A stretch of 64,000 nucleotides of DNA from Levilactobacillus brevis (GTDB lineage Bacteria; Bacillota; Bacilli; Lactobacillales; Lactobacillaceae), in the NCBI GenBank assembly GCA_003666485.1, contig CP032931.1, forward strand, positions 2,232,001 to 2,296,000. Direction: 5' to 3'. Made by a program: the position numbers and the translations under genes. Positions 1-8,096 of the stretch are shown piece by piece. Every line of letters begins with the position of its first letter. Position 1 is the first letter of the stretch. The notes below the pieces were generated by a model. It searched no databases and was not told the origin of the DNA. It was given only the letters and a program-made list of their open reading frames with translations.

Positions 1-580
1 AAGCCGAACGCACGCCGCTGGCCACAATCGTGCCAAAACTAGGCCCCGTCGCGCCGTGATCTTGCATCCAGCGTTCCAGCCATTGGGCGGCCTGCCGTTC
101 GGTCATCCCCGGTCGCAACACCTCCAGCAAAGCGAGAACGCCTTCACTGGTCAATGCCGTGGCCCGGCGAATCGCAGCCAGCTCAGCCGGGTCTTTCACC
201 TGCCGCAGCGTGTCGATGACATCCTTGAGTGGGACGATATCCGTCATTAAATGCTCGTCTAGCCACTCAAATTCGGCCAAGGTTAAACTATCTTCAATTC
301 CCAGTACCGTGGCACCAGCAGCCTCTAAGGCATCATCTACGGCTTGTAAGTAGTCGCGGGTAATGGTCTTAGGCACCGTTGGCATCGTGCTAGCCAGTTC
401 TGCTTCATACCGGGCGTCTGTGATAAACACCGCGTCATGTTGCGTGACCAACAAATACCCGTCGCCGGGTTCGACACTGGTTCCCACCAGATAACGTTGA
501 TTACTGGGGGAGGAAACTAAAAAACTATCAATGCTCAGTCCTGCAAATTTGGCCTGCAGGCGTTCGATTCTAGTCGTCAT
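1..580 (-). CDS. M24-family Xaa-Pro peptidase (aminopeptidase P-like), N-terminal part
   Basis: The gene runs off the left edge, so only about 193 N-terminal residues are present. They form the creatinase-like N-terminal domain (SFLVSSPSNQRYLV, DGYLLVTQHDAVFITDARY) and the start of the catalytic pita-bread domain (KDPAELAAIRRATALTSEGV, RPGMTERQAA, GPSFGTIVASG). The metal ligands of the family lie further on and cannot be checked. Such enzymes remove the residue before proline, or split Xaa-Pro dipeptides, in the cytoplasm. ATG at 580 follows an AAGGAGG site with about 10 bases between. It is the last gene seen of the rplU-prp-rpmA cluster but follows a terminator. Aminopeptidase P versus prolidase is undecided. 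Confidence 0.85.
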   Translation of the reverse strand, partial: MTTRIERLQAKFAGLSIDSFLVSSPSNQRYLVGTSVEPGDGYLLVTQHDAVFITDARYEAELASTMPTVPKTITRDYLQAVDDALEAAGATVLGIEDSLTLAEFEWLDEHLMTDIVPLKDVIDTLRQVKDPAELAAIRRATALTSEGVLALLEVLRPGMTERQAAQWLERWMQDHGATGPSFGTIVASGVRSA

Positions 581-609
581 TTAACCTCAGCCTCCTTAAA
601 AATTGGGAG

Positions 610-654
610 AAAAAAGAAGAACTCAAAGCGAATTGGTCTCGCCTCAAGCTCTTC
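610..654 (-). terminator. Rho-independent terminator after rpmA
   Basis: Read on the minus strand, GAAGAGCTTGAGGCGA pairs imperfectly with CGCTTTGAGTTCTTC and is followed by six T. It lies just downstream of the rpmA stop and before the Xaa-Pro peptidase start. Confidence 0.7.
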
Positions 655-678
655 AGTCGTTACGAGGAAAACCTCGTG

Positions 679-978
679 TTATTTAGCTGCTTCTTCTGCA
701 ACTGGGTATACGGATACTTGACGCTTGTCACGGCCAAGACGTTCGAATTTAACGACGCCAGCAGCCTTAGCAAACAACGTATCGTCACCACCGCGGCCTA
801 CGTTCAAGCCTGGGTAGATGTGCGTCCCACGTTGGCGGTAAAGGATAGAACCAGTGGTAACCGTCGAACCATCAGCAGCCTTCGTCCCAAGACGACGACC
901 AGCAGAGTCACGACCGTTAGCAGTGGACCCACCACCTTTATGGTGAGAGAAGAATTGTAAGTTCATGTTCATCAGCAT
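679..978 (-). CDS. rpmA: 50S ribosomal protein L27 with cleavable N-terminal extension
   Basis: L27 of the large ribosomal subunit; its N-terminus reaches toward the peptidyl-transferase centre. The 99-residue product starts [11 protein letters not shown] and then runs [20 protein letters not shown], the L27 signature. The [11 protein letters not shown] segment is the Bacillota-type extension that the protease Prp removes before assembly. Prp is encoded just upstream (998-1336), which supports this. ATG at 978 has GGAGGTG six bases away; a longer in-frame reading to 1050 runs into prp and lacks this site. The residue before the expected cut is Ser; Ala is the residue I know best there. Co-transcribed with rplU and prp under the L21 leader. 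Confidence 0.97.
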   Translation of the reverse strand: MLMNMNLQFFSHHKGGGSTANGRDSAGRRLGTKAADGSTVTTGSILYRQRGTHIYPGLNVGRGGDDTLFAKAAGVVKFERLGRDKRQVSVYPVAEEAAK

Positions 979-997
979 AAGTTTCACCTCCGCAATT

Positions 998-1336
998 TTA
1001 ATCTTTGATTTCAACGAATTCAACAAAATCCGCGTAATTTGTGGCGACATCTCTTAACCCATCCGCAAAACTCTGGAGGAGTGTTTGTCCCTTCAATTCG
1101 GTCGATGCTTCCAGCTTTGGTGGTAGGTGAACTTCCAGAAAGCCACCCGCCTGATCACGATTTTCGACTGACACCGGAATCTCAGCGACCCGCTGTAAGC
1201 CGTTAACTGTCGTAATCGCAAGCACCGAAACCGCAGCGCAAACAATGTCTTGACCATACTCACCTGAGTCAGCGTGGCCAGTGATTTGAAATGAGTTGAT
1301 TCGGTTCGCTCCATAATGGACCGTCGCATGAATCAT
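998..1336 (-). CDS. prp: Ribosomal-processing cysteine protease Prp
   Basis: Small cytoplasmic cysteine protease (112 residues) that cuts the N-terminal extension off L27. The catalytic pair of the family is visible: His21 in [10 protein letters not shown] and Cys33 in [10 protein letters not shown]. It sits between rplU and rpmA, the order seen across Bacillota (ysxB in Bacillus). Start ATG at 1336 follows an AGAGG site. The stop at 998 is only 20 bases from the rpmA start, so translation is probably coupled and the protease and its substrate are made together. Confidence 0.95.
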   Translation of the reverse strand: MIHATVHYGANRINSFQITGHADSGEYGQDIVCAAVSVLAITTVNGLQRVAEIPVSVENRDQAGGFLEVHLPPKLEASTELKGQTLLQSFADGLRDVATNYADFVEFVEIKD

Positions 1337-1363
1337 CGAGATCGCCTCTTTTATTCGTTAGGC

Positions 1364-1672
1364 TTAAGCGTTGATAGCATCAACGACAACCTTAGTGTAT
1401 GGTTGTCGGTGACCCTTCTTCGTGTGTTGGCCCTTCTTGGCCTTGTACTTGAAAGTAACAACCTTCTTTTCCAGACCCTGCTTTTCAACAGTTCCAGTTA
1501 CGGTTGCACCAGCAACAGTTGGCGTCCCAATCTTAGGCGTGTCGCCACCGACAAAGACAACTTGGTCAAAAGTAACCTTTTCACCAGCTTCAACGTTCAA
1601 CTTTTCGACGTAAACAGCTTGGCCTGCTTCGACCTTGTACTGCTTGCCGCCAGTTACGATAATTGCGTACAT
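1364..1672 (-). CDS. rplU: 50S ribosomal protein L21
   Basis: L21 binds 23S rRNA in the large subunit. The 102-residue product has the family start [20 protein letters not shown] and the conserved [22 protein letters not shown] region ending in [14 protein letters not shown] at 1672 has GGAGGT eight bases before it. It is first in rplU-prp-rpmA. A perfect sigma-A promoter at 1796-1824 and a structured leader at 1673-1790 precede it, consistent with autogenous control by L21. Confidence 0.98.
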   Translation of the reverse strand: MYAIIVTGGKQYKVEAGQAVYVEKLNVEAGEKVTFDQVVFVGGDTPKIGTPTVAGATVTGTVEKQGLEKKVVTFKYKAKKGQHTKKGHRQPYTKVVVDAINA

Positions 1673-1790
1673 GTATGTGCACCTCCTTCATATAATTAGA
1701 CTTAGACTCGCCGAAAACGAGTGCTCCGCAAGCGGAAAACTTAAAACTCGTCCCGAGCGGTTGCAGCTGTGGAAGTCCACAAATACAACA
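1673..1790 (-). ncRNA. Ribosomal protein L21 leader
   Basis: The roughly 117-nt untranslated leader between the promoter and rplU holds consecutive hairpins on the minus strand: TTGTGGACTTCCACAG, CCGCTTGCGG, and an ACTCGTTTTCGGCGAGT loop flanked by CGGGACGAG. Bacillota rplU genes usually carry an L21 leader thought to be bound by L21. Position and hairpins fit; I did not align it to the published consensus. Confidence 0.6.
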
Positions 1791-1795
1791 TGAAA

Positions 1796-1824
1796 ATTGT
1801 ACTTGATGGGGACCCTCGTGTCAA
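1796..1824 (-). promoter_or_regulatory. Sigma-A promoter of rplU-prp-rpmA
   Basis: Minus strand: TTGACA (1824-1819), 17-base spacer, TACAAT (1801-1796). The -35 hexamer overlaps the last codons of the upstream tetR-type gene, whose stop is at 1821. Confidence 0.85.
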
Positions 1825-2492
1825 GCTTTTTCTGCATTCACGGGAGAATCGATCCCCACCGGCGCGAACCAAGTCGCCAGAGGCGTGGTTTCTGGCGCCA
1901 ACAGCTGACAGAAAGTTCGGGCTAAAAATTCTGGCCGGTACCGCCGATTATCATTTAACCAATGGTGTACCAGCCCGGTAAATGCCGTGGCCAAATATGC
2001 TGCTTGAATATCGACGGGGGGGTCATCCCCCGCCGGTGCCGGTAGTTGCCGACCAAAGGCTAACAGTTCGCGTTCAAAACGTTGTAAGAGCCGCGGCTGA
2101 AATTGGGTGAACTGCGGGTGGAGCAAGACCAACAGAATTTGGTGGTGCTCATCCACATAGCGCAATGCCGGCCCACAGGCAAAGCCCGTAATCGGCTCTC
2201 CCTGTGGGGTCAGCGTCGTGGTCTTCGCGGTTGCAAACCACTCATCAATGACCTGCTGCTCCGTTTGCTCCAAGAAATCCAGCTTGTCCTTGTAATGAAG
2301 GTAGAAGGTCCCCCGGGTGATCTGCGCCTTTTGCGTCAGCTTTTGTACGGAAATCTGCTTCAATGATTGCTGTTGCAACAAGGTGCTCAGCGCCTGGCGC
2401 AGGCGTTCGTTGGTCCGCACGACGCGTGGGTCTTTTTGACTGATAGGTCTCGCTCCTTTCCTGCTAGAAAGGGGCTGTGCCAACGTGTACAC
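1821..2492 (-). CDS. TetR/AcrR-family transcriptional regulator, start uncertain
   Basis: The N-terminal helix-turn-helix is clear: TNERLRQALSTLLQQ, then ISVQKLTQKAQITRGTFYLHYKDKLDFLEQ, typical of TetR. The rest is a variable ligand domain, so the inducer is unknown. The start is unclear. The longest frame begins with GTG at 2492 and has a poor ribosome site. A strong AAAGGAG site lies eight bases before an in-frame ATC at 2444, which would give SQKDPRVVRTNERL, the usual start for lactobacillar relatives. A 15-codon ORF (ATG 2511, stop 2464) ends just before that site. It stands alone and its 3' end overlaps the rplU promoter. Confidence 0.85.
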   Translation of the reverse strand: MYTLAQPLSSRKGARPISQKDPRVVRTNERLRQALSTLLQQQSLKQISVQKLTQKAQITRGTFYLHYKDKLDFLEQTEQQVIDEWFATAKTTTLTPQGEPITGFACGPALRYVDEHHQILLVLLHPQFTQFQPRLLQRFERELLAFGRQLPAPAGDDPPVDIQAAYLATAFTGLVHHWLNDNRRYRPEFLARTFCQLLAPETTPLATWFAPVGIDSPVNAEKA

Positions 2493-2528
2493 AGTCCCTT
2501 AGTTTCACCATTTCTACGCTATATTGCG

Positions 2529-2539
2529 GTAATACTTAC
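2529..2539. promoter_or_regulatory. Candidate TetR operator palindrome
   Basis: GTAATACTTAC is a perfect dyad (GTAA-TAC-TTAC) about 20-40 bases upstream of the regulator gene, where an autoregulatory operator would lie. Palindromy and position are the only support. Confidence 0.35.
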
Positions 2540-2810
2540 ATTGATCATGCCAGTTGCCTGCGGCTGCCAGGGATTCCGCCTGCTGTGGGGGACACTTCCA
2601 GCCTAAGAAACAGGCTTCCAGTTTGCTCGTAAGCCGCGCTAACCCCGCGCGTCTTCCGAGTCACCCCCACCCAGTAACCCGGCAAAAAGCACCGGCTAAC
2701 TGGGTCGACACGGCTGGCTACACCCTGGCCTCCTCCGGCAAAGTAGCGGACACCCCCATCACCGACCGCCATCAGGCAGCCATACTGATTTGTCATAGTC
2801 CGCTACAATG
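2540..2810. other. Intergenic stretch with no convincing gene
   Basis: GC-rich sequence between the TetR gene and repeat copy A. Open frames exist on both strands but have no ribosome sites and no family resemblance. No terminator, tRNA or mobile gene is visible. It could be decayed flank of the adjacent repeat. Confidence 0.5.
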
Positions 2811-2993
2811 TTAGCCGTGAGTGGAGCGAAACTAGGCTCAGCCGGGGAATTTAGCAGCGTCCCTGGCTGGTAAATTGGTGACTTTGAAACGCGGTCTTTG
2901 CGGTTCAAAGCAAGCCACGAGACCGCCCTTTGGCTCGGGGCGTCCTCCCCCAGCGTTCCAGCCTAGCTTTCGCGCAACGGTAAGGCGACCAGC
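2811..2993 (-). repeat. Structured dispersed repeat, family 1, copy A
   Basis: Copy in reverse orientation, so its presumed sense strand is minus, the same as the upstream dUTPase operon whose 3' end it follows. Closing stem: GCGAAACTAGGCT (2825-2837) against AGCCTAGCTTTCGC (2961-2974). The stem sequence differs from other copies but still pairs. The invariant loop appears as GACCGCCCTTTGGC, and the terminus is AAGGCGACCAGC. It is one of the more diverged copies. Confidence 0.8.
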
Positions 2994-3022
2994 CCTAGCA
3001 GCCGCAGACACTGAGTTGACGC

Positions 3023-3565
3023 CTAGTAATTGTGAGCTTGGCGGTCCAGGTTGACTTTGCGCTTGGCTTCGTAGGCCGCTTGGATTTGATCTTGGCTGAA
3101 GCCGAAGTCGACAAAGCCCCACTTCAGAAATAACCGCCAGGCATGGCGGAAATCTTCTTGCCGGTGAGCAAAGTGGCTGTTGAACAGCATTCGTTTTAAG
3201 ATCAGATACTGCTGGTCCAAGTCCTTGGCCGGCCGACTGTTAGCCAACGTGGTCAGGTCTTCTTCCGTCAACATGATCAGGTGCGTCCAGGTCTTCTTAG
3301 CCGATACCAGGAAAAAGAAATCCATGGCGTCCGTGTACTCCGTTAATAAGGTCTCTGCCGGTGTCTGACCAGCATCCGCCTTCCCGCGGTGCGTCTTCCA
3401 AACTTTGAACCACTCCGAGGTGTTGGCCACCTCAGCGAGTTCGACGTCCAAGGCCACGTAGGCATTTTCAATCTGCGACTTGCGAGACATCTCAATATCA
3501 CGGTCTCGCGTGATCTGCTCGTCCAGTGCGATTGATTGTTGAACTAACTTTGCTAACTCTAACAC
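3023..3565 (-). CDS. dUTP diphosphatase, dimeric all-alpha type (dUTPase_2-like)
   Basis: Expected to split dUTP to dUMP and pyrophosphate, keeping uracil out of DNA. The all-alpha NTP pyrophosphohydrolase metal site is recognisable: E42 and E45 in ALDVELAEVAN, and E76 and D79 in LLTEYTDAMDFF; FKVW follows the first helix as in the dUTPase_2 family. It has 180 residues. GTG at 3565 has GGAGGG six bases before it. It is last of three closely spaced genes (5389 to 3023) and may be co-transcribed with two proteins of unknown role. A related MazG-like substrate cannot be excluded. Confidence 0.75.
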   Translation of the reverse strand: MLELAKLVQQSIALDEQITRDRDIEMSRKSQIENAYVALDVELAEVANTSEWFKVWKTHRGKADAGQTPAETLLTEYTDAMDFFFLVSAKKTWTHLIMLTEEDLTTLANSRPAKDLDQQYLILKRMLFNSHFAHRQEDFRHAWRLFLKWGFVDFGFSQDQIQAAYEAKRKVNLDRQAHNY

Positions 3566-3576
3566 GTACTTCCCTC

Positions 3577-4518
3577 CTAGCCAAAAATCAGGGGATCTGA
3601 CTTGATCTCAAGGTCCGTTAAGTTTTCTAAGTACCAGTCACGCATGAAGGGATACTTCAGTAAGACGTCGAACCAAGAAACCTTTTGGTCGTCATCGTGG
3701 ACCGTTAAGACCCACTCTGGTTGCCCTTCCAATTGGTTGTTGAAGATATCGACCACGACGCCACGGTCCAAAGCGATTTCCGCCCCATTGCCGTTGACAC
3801 CGTTGGTCAGCATGTAATCTTCTTTGGCCGCCATCACAAATAGGCGGTCAACCACACCAGCTGGTAAATCTGCGGCCCGAACGGCGTAATTCTGCCGGTT
3901 AGCGGCGTCCAGCAAGTTGAAGTCCACGGAGTAACCGTAATCTTCTTTTAAGTAGCGGGCAAAGTCCACTAAGATCTGAACGGACGTCTTGACCGTTTCG
4001 GCCGGCACCGTATCGTGGAGGTCGATGATAAAGAGTTGCGTCAACGCGTGACTGTTGAAACGGAACATTTTACGTTCCAGATTCAGGTAGAACAGGGATT
4101 GCCCCGTTGCCCGTTCGCGGTAGTAGACGCCGCCGTTTTCGGACGTCTCAACGCGGAAGTTAAAGGTCCCCCGGTCACCCAGCGGTGTTAGCTGTTGGGT
4201 CAGTTCTTCGCGGTGATCCCGTGATTGTAAGATGACGTTCTTACCCTGGTCGTGTAGCTCCAGCATGCGTGACATAAACAGCAGGTAGTAATCGGCATTG
4301 CTGTACTGGTGCGGAAAAGTCACGTAATCGGAATCGAGCTTAAAGTCTGCCAATTCCGTCGCGGCAGTGACCAATTCGTCCGGGTCCGTGGTCTTGATCA
4401 GCTGGTCCATCAGCTTGGTGAACCGCAGTCCCGTTTCCAGGCCATCTTTAATAGCGTCGTTATAGTTCAATAACCGACCGCTAGTCGTCAAAGTCGAGGG
4501 GTCATTTTCATTAATCAT
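3577..4518 (-). CDS. Conserved protein of unknown function, middle gene of the dUTPase operon
   Basis: Not recognised. The 313-residue product starts MINENDPSTLTTSGRLLNYN and is acidic and soluble-looking, with no signal peptide or membrane helix. Aromatic, charged segments such as FPHQYSNADYYLLFMSRMLEL and DRGVVVDIFNNQLEGQPEWVLTVHDDDQKVSWFD suggest a folded alpha/beta protein. ATG at 4518 overlaps the end of the preceding gene by eight bases and uses its GAGGTGG as ribosome site; a longer frame to 4539 is less likely. The overlap implies coupled translation, and the two products are probably partners. Confidence 0.85.
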   Translation of the reverse strand: MINENDPSTLTTSGRLLNYNDAIKDGLETGLRFTKLMDQLIKTTDPDELVTAATELADFKLDSDYVTFPHQYSNADYYLLFMSRMLELHDQGKNVILQSRDHREELTQQLTPLGDRGTFNFRVETSENGGVYYRERATGQSLFYLNLERKMFRFNSHALTQLFIIDLHDTVPAETVKTSVQILVDFARYLKEDYGYSVDFNLLDAANRQNYAVRAADLPAGVVDRLFVMAAKEDYMLTNGVNGNGAEIALDRGVVVDIFNNQLEGQPEWVLTVHDDDQKVSWFDVLLKYPFMRDWYLENLTDLEIKSDPLIFG

Positions 4519-5389
4519 TATCTGCCACCTCGCCCTCACTCTTGCCTACCAAACTGTTTAAGTAGTCCGCATACAGACTCGCATTGTGCGCTTCGAAATG
4601 TTCAAAGTCGTCAAAGGCATCGCGAATACTTTGCTTTTCGTAATTCAAAATCGTGTCTTCTTTCGACAGCACCAAAATCTTGTCATCATTTTCCTTAATG
4701 GTCTTGTGGGCGTTCAAGGCTTGTTCATCCTCGTCCGCCAGTTTGGTCAACTGGTCAATGATGTTTTGCCGTTCGTCTTTGAGCTTACCGGAATCCCAAG
4801 GCATACTGCTCTTGGAACTGTTTTCCTTCAGCTGTTCGCGCAACTCTGCCTTTTGGTTGTCCCGCTTAGTCTGGGCATCGACCAGGCGTTGTAACTGCTC
4901 GCTTTGTCCGGAAATGGATTCGATCTGGGCAGTGTTCAGCCGTTGGCCGTGCGCTTCTAAGGCAAATGAGTCCTTGAGCTTTTGGTATTCCTTTTCGTCG
5001 AACTTAAACTGAACGTTGATCACGTCCAAGTCGCCGAATAAACGCCGGTCCCACCAGTTCCCAAAGTAAATGTGGAACAGTCCCGTGGTGTATTCTTCGT
5101 AGTAGAAGAACGGGTAGATGTGGCCTAAATAGTCAATCAATTTGTCACTTAAATAGTGACTGATTTCTGGGTGAATATTGTCGACCAGCTCGGCCAGATG
5201 ATTGACGGTCCGAGTCGAACGGGTCTTCTTAACTTCTTGGTAGTAACGTACTTGGTCCAACAGTTCATAGACCTTGCGATCGTCGCCGTGCTGAACCGCC
5301 GCCTGTAGTGTGCTTAAGTAATCGAGCTTGTTGGCGATTGCCTGTGTTAAGGTATCGGCGGCACTAGCTTGTTGTTCTTGATTTTCCAT
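4511..5389 (-). CDS. Conserved coiled-coil protein of unknown function, first gene of the dUTPase operon
   Basis: Not recognised. It has 292 residues with no signal peptide or membrane helix. The N-terminal half is an aromatic-rich domain (HYLSDKLIDYLGHIYPFFYYEEYTTGLFHIYFGNWWDRRLFGDLDVINVQF). Residues about 140-265 are rich in K, E, Q and D and predict a coiled coil (SEQLQRLVDAQTKRDNQKAELREQLKE, DERQNIIDQLTKLADEDEQ). ATG at 5389 follows GAGGGAT. It heads the operon; the next gene overlaps its stop by eight bases. The coiled coil suggests an oligomer or scaffold, but that is inference. Confidence 0.85.
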   Translation of the reverse strand: MENQEQQASAADTLTQAIANKLDYLSTLQAAVQHGDDRKVYELLDQVRYYQEVKKTRSTRTVNHLAELVDNIHPEISHYLSDKLIDYLGHIYPFFYYEEYTTGLFHIYFGNWWDRRLFGDLDVINVQFKFDEKEYQKLKDSFALEAHGQRLNTAQIESISGQSEQLQRLVDAQTKRDNQKAELREQLKENSSKSSMPWDSGKLKDERQNIIDQLTKLADEDEQALNAHKTIKENDDKILVLSKEDTILNYEKQSIRDAFDDFEHFEAHNASLYADYLNSLVGKSEGEVADND

Positions 5390-5552
5390 GGATTATCCCT
5401 CATTATTCTGATGTTCCCTAGCGCTTGCCGTGAACATTTGGTTATATCTTCATGTTACCAAAAAATCTGTGAGAAAAAAGCAGTTTGCCTGAAGTTTTAG
5501 GGGAAAAGCAGGAATTTTTCCTTTTCTCCTGATTTTGCTGGCAACATCCTGT

Positions 5553-5750
5553 GTTGCTGGCCGCCTTACCGTTCGGCAACTATGAGACTAGGTCGCTGTG
5601 GGCGGACCGGCCGAGCCAAGGGACGGTCTCGACCTCGCTTTGAGCCAAAAACCACGTCTCAAAGACGCCAGTTTCCTAACCGGTAAAAACCACCGCTAAG
5701 GGAACCCCCACGGCTGAGCTCATAGTTGCCGAACTCTCGGCTACGGTGGT
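5553..5750 (+). repeat. Structured dispersed repeat, family 1, copy B
   Basis: Forward copy. The closing stem TTCGGCAACTATGAG (5572-5586) pairs perfectly over 15 bp with CTCATAGTTGCCGAA (5719-5733). The AACTATG/CATAGTT core differs from the AAATATG core of other copies yet still pairs. Internal hairpins: GGCCGAG...CTCGACC, CGCTTTGAG...CTCAAAGACG, and TTTCCTAACCGG...CCGCTAAGGGAA. Left half of the B-C composite. Confidence 0.9.
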
Positions 5751-5960
5751 GCGTGCCCAACCAACTCGCTGAATTCAGGCGTCACTGACGTTTGAAATCG
5801 TACTCGTTGCAACCTGTCTACTCTCTTCAGGAAAGTCAATTCAGTTGTGAGACACCAATTTGCCTTGGACTAGCCTAGATGTCACGCTGCGAATCAAGCA
5901 TCGTGAAAACTACTTTTAGTTGATGCGGTTACCCGATGACTAAAGTCATGTTTAGGGCTA

Positions 5961-6153
5961 CAACTACCGTAGCCGATAGTTCGCTAGAGATGAGTTCAGC
6001 CGTGGGAGTTTTCTTAGCAGCTTGCTGGTTAGAAAACTGACAATTTGGAGACGCGGGTTGTCGGCTCCAAATTGAGGGGTGAGACCGCACTTTGGCTCAC
6101 CCCGGCGCCCACAGCGTTCCAACTCATCTCTAGCGAACGGCAAGGCGGCCAGC
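5961..6153 (-). repeat. Structured dispersed repeat, family 1, copy C
   Basis: Reverse copy just beyond the glnA terminator, in the same sense as glnA. The closing stem is perfect over 17 bp: TTCGCTAGAGATGAGTT (5980-5996) and AACTCATCTCTAGCGAA (6121-6137). In presumed sense orientation the second hairpin is GGGGTGAG...CTCACCCC (8 of 8) and the third CAATTTGGAG...CTCCAAATTG (10 of 10). This is one of the best preserved copies. Confidence 0.92.
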
Positions 6154-6195
6154 ACCACACCACACTCGCCCGTTAACTACAAATTAGCTGTTTGC

Positions 6196-6237
6196 TAAAA
6201 AGAGAGCCAGGACCAGTAGGCCTCAGCTCTCTTTCAA
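6196..6237 (-). terminator. Terminator after glnA, possibly bidirectional
   Basis: AAAGAGAGC and GCTCTCTTT flank an 18-base loop that itself pairs partly (AGGCCTACTGGTCCT). A short T run follows on the minus strand. Confidence 0.75.
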
Positions 6238-6269
6238 ATTTTAAGTTAGTCGCCCAACCAGCTCCTGGA

Positions 6270-7610
6270 TTAGTACAGTTCCAGGTATTGATCCCGTTCC
6301 CATTCAGATACTTGGGTCCGGTAAGAATTGTATTCCAAATTCTTGGCTTCAATAAAGCTTTGATACAAGTGATTGCCCATGGCACCGCGCATCACGTCGT
6401 CAGCCGCCAAGTCCTTCAACGCGTTGTGCAGCGTATCTGGCAGGTTGGTGATGTGGTTTTCTTGCCGTTCTTCGGCATCCATGCGGTAAATGTTGCGGTC
6501 AATGGCTTCACGTGGCGCCAATTTGTTCCGCAAGCCATCCAAGCCGGCTTCCAGTACCGCCGCAATGGCCAGGTATGGGTTAGCTGCTGGGTCAACACTC
6601 CGCAGTTCCAACCGGGTGGACAGTCCACGAGAGTTAGGCACCCGGATCAATGGTGACCGGTTAGAACCGGACCAAGCCACGTAAACGGGGGCTTCATACC
6701 CTGGAACCAGCCGCTTGTAACTGTTTACGATTGGGTTGCAGATAGCCGTGAAGCTGCGTGCATGCTTTAACAGGCCGCCCAGGAAGTGGAACGCGTCTTC
6801 AGACAATTCCATTTCACCGTTCTTGTCGAAGAAGGCATTGCCTTGATCATGGAACAAGGACATGTTCAAATGCATCCCGGAACCGTTGATACCAACCAGT
6901 GGCTTTGGCATAAACGTTGCGTACAAGCCGTATTTACGCGCAATGGTCTTCACAACCAGCTTGAACGTTTGGATGTTATCCGCCGCAGCTAAGGCGTCGG
7001 CATACTTAAAGTCGATTTCATGTTGGCCTGGCGCAACTTCATGGTGTGCTGCTTCGACATCAAAGCCCATTTCTTCCAGCGTCAAGACGATTTCACGCCG
7101 GCAGTTTTCACCCAAGTCCATGGGTGCCATGTCAAAGTAGCTCCCCTTGTCGTTGAGTTCCGTGGTTGGCTTGCCGTTTTCATCCATCTTGAACAGGAAG
7201 AATTCAGGTTCTGGCCCAATGTTAAAGTCCGTGAAGCCGGCCTTGCGCATGTCGCCTAAGACACGAATCAAGTTGTTCCGTGGGTCGCCTTCAAATGGCT
7301 TACCATCAGTCGTGTAGACTTCACAAATGACGCGGGCAATCTTGCCCCGTTCCGTACTCCACGGGAAGATCATCCAGGTGGAGAGGTCGGGGTACAGGTA
7401 CATGTCACTTTCTTCGATCCGAACGAAGCCATCGATTGAGGAGCCGTCAAACATTAATTTGTTATCGAGCAACTTGCCGAGTTGGCTGATGGGTACTTCC
7501 ACGTTCTTAATGGTCCCAAATAAATCAGTGAACATTAGCCGCAAGAACTTAACATTCTCGTCCTTGGCCATCTGACGAATCTCATCCTTGGAATATTCCG
7601 GTTTTGCCAT
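6270..7610 (-). CDS. glnA: Glutamine synthetase, type I
   Basis: Makes glutamine from glutamate, ammonia and ATP; dodecameric cytoplasmic enzyme. All signature blocks are present over 446 residues: [68 protein letters not shown] and [16 protein letters not shown]. The length and lack of a beta-type insertion fit the GSI-alpha class, which is not adenylylated but feedback-inhibited and acts with GlnR. ATG at 7610 has AGGGAG eight bases before it. It follows glnR by about 40 bases in the standard glnRA operon, controlled by the GlnR box at 8097-8113. Confidence 0.98.
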   Translation of the reverse strand: MAKPEYSKDEIRQMAKDENVKFLRLMFTDLFGTIKNVEVPISQLGKLLDNKLMFDGSSIDGFVRIEESDMYLYPDLSTWMIFPWSTERGKIARVICEVYTTDGKPFEGDPRNNLIRVLGDMRKAGFTDFNIGPEPEFFLFKMDENGKPTTELNDKGSYFDMAPMDLGENCRREIVLTLEEMGFDVEAAHHEVAPGQHEIDFKYADALAAADNIQTFKLVVKTIARKYGLYATFMPKPLVGINGSGMHLNMSLFHDQGNAFFDKNGEMELSEDAFHFLGGLLKHARSFTAICNPIVNSYKRLVPGYEAPVYVAWSGSNRSPLIRVPNSRGLSTRLELRSVDPAANPYLAIAAVLEAGLDGLRNKLAPREAIDRNIYRMDAEERQENHITNLPDTLHNALKDLAADDVMRGAMGNHLYQSFIEAKNLEYNSYRTQVSEWERDQYLELY

Positions 7611-7651
7611 GAAAATCGCTCCCTGCTATTTTTTAAAATCCAATACCTGTC

Positions 7652-8035
7652 TTAAAGGGGTCGATGCATCCCCGGTGTGGGGCGACCCAACCCGCCTTGA
7701 CGAATAAATTCATCCTGCAAGATCCGCCGGACGTCTTCATCCGTTAAAGGACGGTGCTGCGCCGCGGCCTTCGCCTGGGCTGCCTGCTGTTGCTGATCAT
7801 AGATGGCTTTGATGCCCGCCACATTGACCCCGTCAGCCAGATAATCCTTGATCTCCAAGAGCCGGTCGACATCATTTAACGAATACATCCGCCGGTTCCC
7901 TTCGTTGCGTTCGGGAAAGACCAACTGCTGAGCCTCATAGTAGCGAATCTGGCGCGCCGTTAGGCTGGTGAGCTTCATGACCGTTCCGATCGGTAAAACC
8001 GCTAGTGAACGGCGTAATTCTTTTTCCTTCATCAC
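7652..8035 (-). CDS. glnR: MerR-family nitrogen repressor GlnR
   Basis: Dimeric DNA-binding repressor of nitrogen genes, activated by feedback-inhibited glutamine synthetase. The MerR helix-turn-helix is at residues 14-60 (IGTVMKLTSLTARQIRYYEAQQLVFPERNEGNRRMYSLNDVDRLLEIK, read in parts), with GlnR-type RQIRYYE. A helical linker (DQQQQAAQAKAAAQ) and a C-terminal tail ending GLGRPTPGMHRPL follow; this tail contacts glutamine synthetase in the family. GTG at 8035 or the adjoining ATG at 8032 may be the start, both behind AAGGGGG. Autoregulation is supported by the operator upstream. Confidence 0.96.
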   Translation of the reverse strand: MMKEKELRRSLAVLPIGTVMKLTSLTARQIRYYEAQQLVFPERNEGNRRMYSLNDVDRLLEIKDYLADGVNVAGIKAIYDQQQQAAQAKAAAQHRPLTDEDVRRILQDEFIRQGGLGRPTPGMHRPL

Positions 8036-8061
8036 TACTGGCCCCCTTCAACTATGATGCT

Positions 8062-8089
8062 ATCATACCACCTTGAAAGCGGTAGTCAA
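8062..8089 (-). promoter_or_regulatory. Promoter of glnRA
   Basis: Minus strand: TTGACT (8089-8084), 16-base spacer, TATGAT (8067-8062). It lies just downstream of the GlnR box. Confidence 0.8.
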
Positions 8090-8096
8090 GCATTCA

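Larger units (their letters stand above)
5390..6160. other. Gene-free interval holding a facing pair of family-1 repeats
   Basis: No gene is visible in this 770-base gap. It holds repeat B (plus sense) and repeat C (minus sense) with about 210 bases between. The whole block is bounded by near-perfect inverted ends: GCTGGCCGCCTTACCGTTCG (5556-5575) and CGAACGGCAAGGCGGCCAGC (6134-6153), 19 of 20 matching. The spacer has no recognisable coding content. It looks like one composite element of about 600 bp. Confidence 0.7.

Noticed and set aside
2545-2814. Open frames of 83-86 codons on both strands
   Set aside because: No ribosome site, overlapping frames on both strands, and composition typical of GC-rich noncoding sequence.
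5751-5960. Transposase remnant in the B-C spacer
   Set aside because: No frame or motif of a transposase is seen in any reading.
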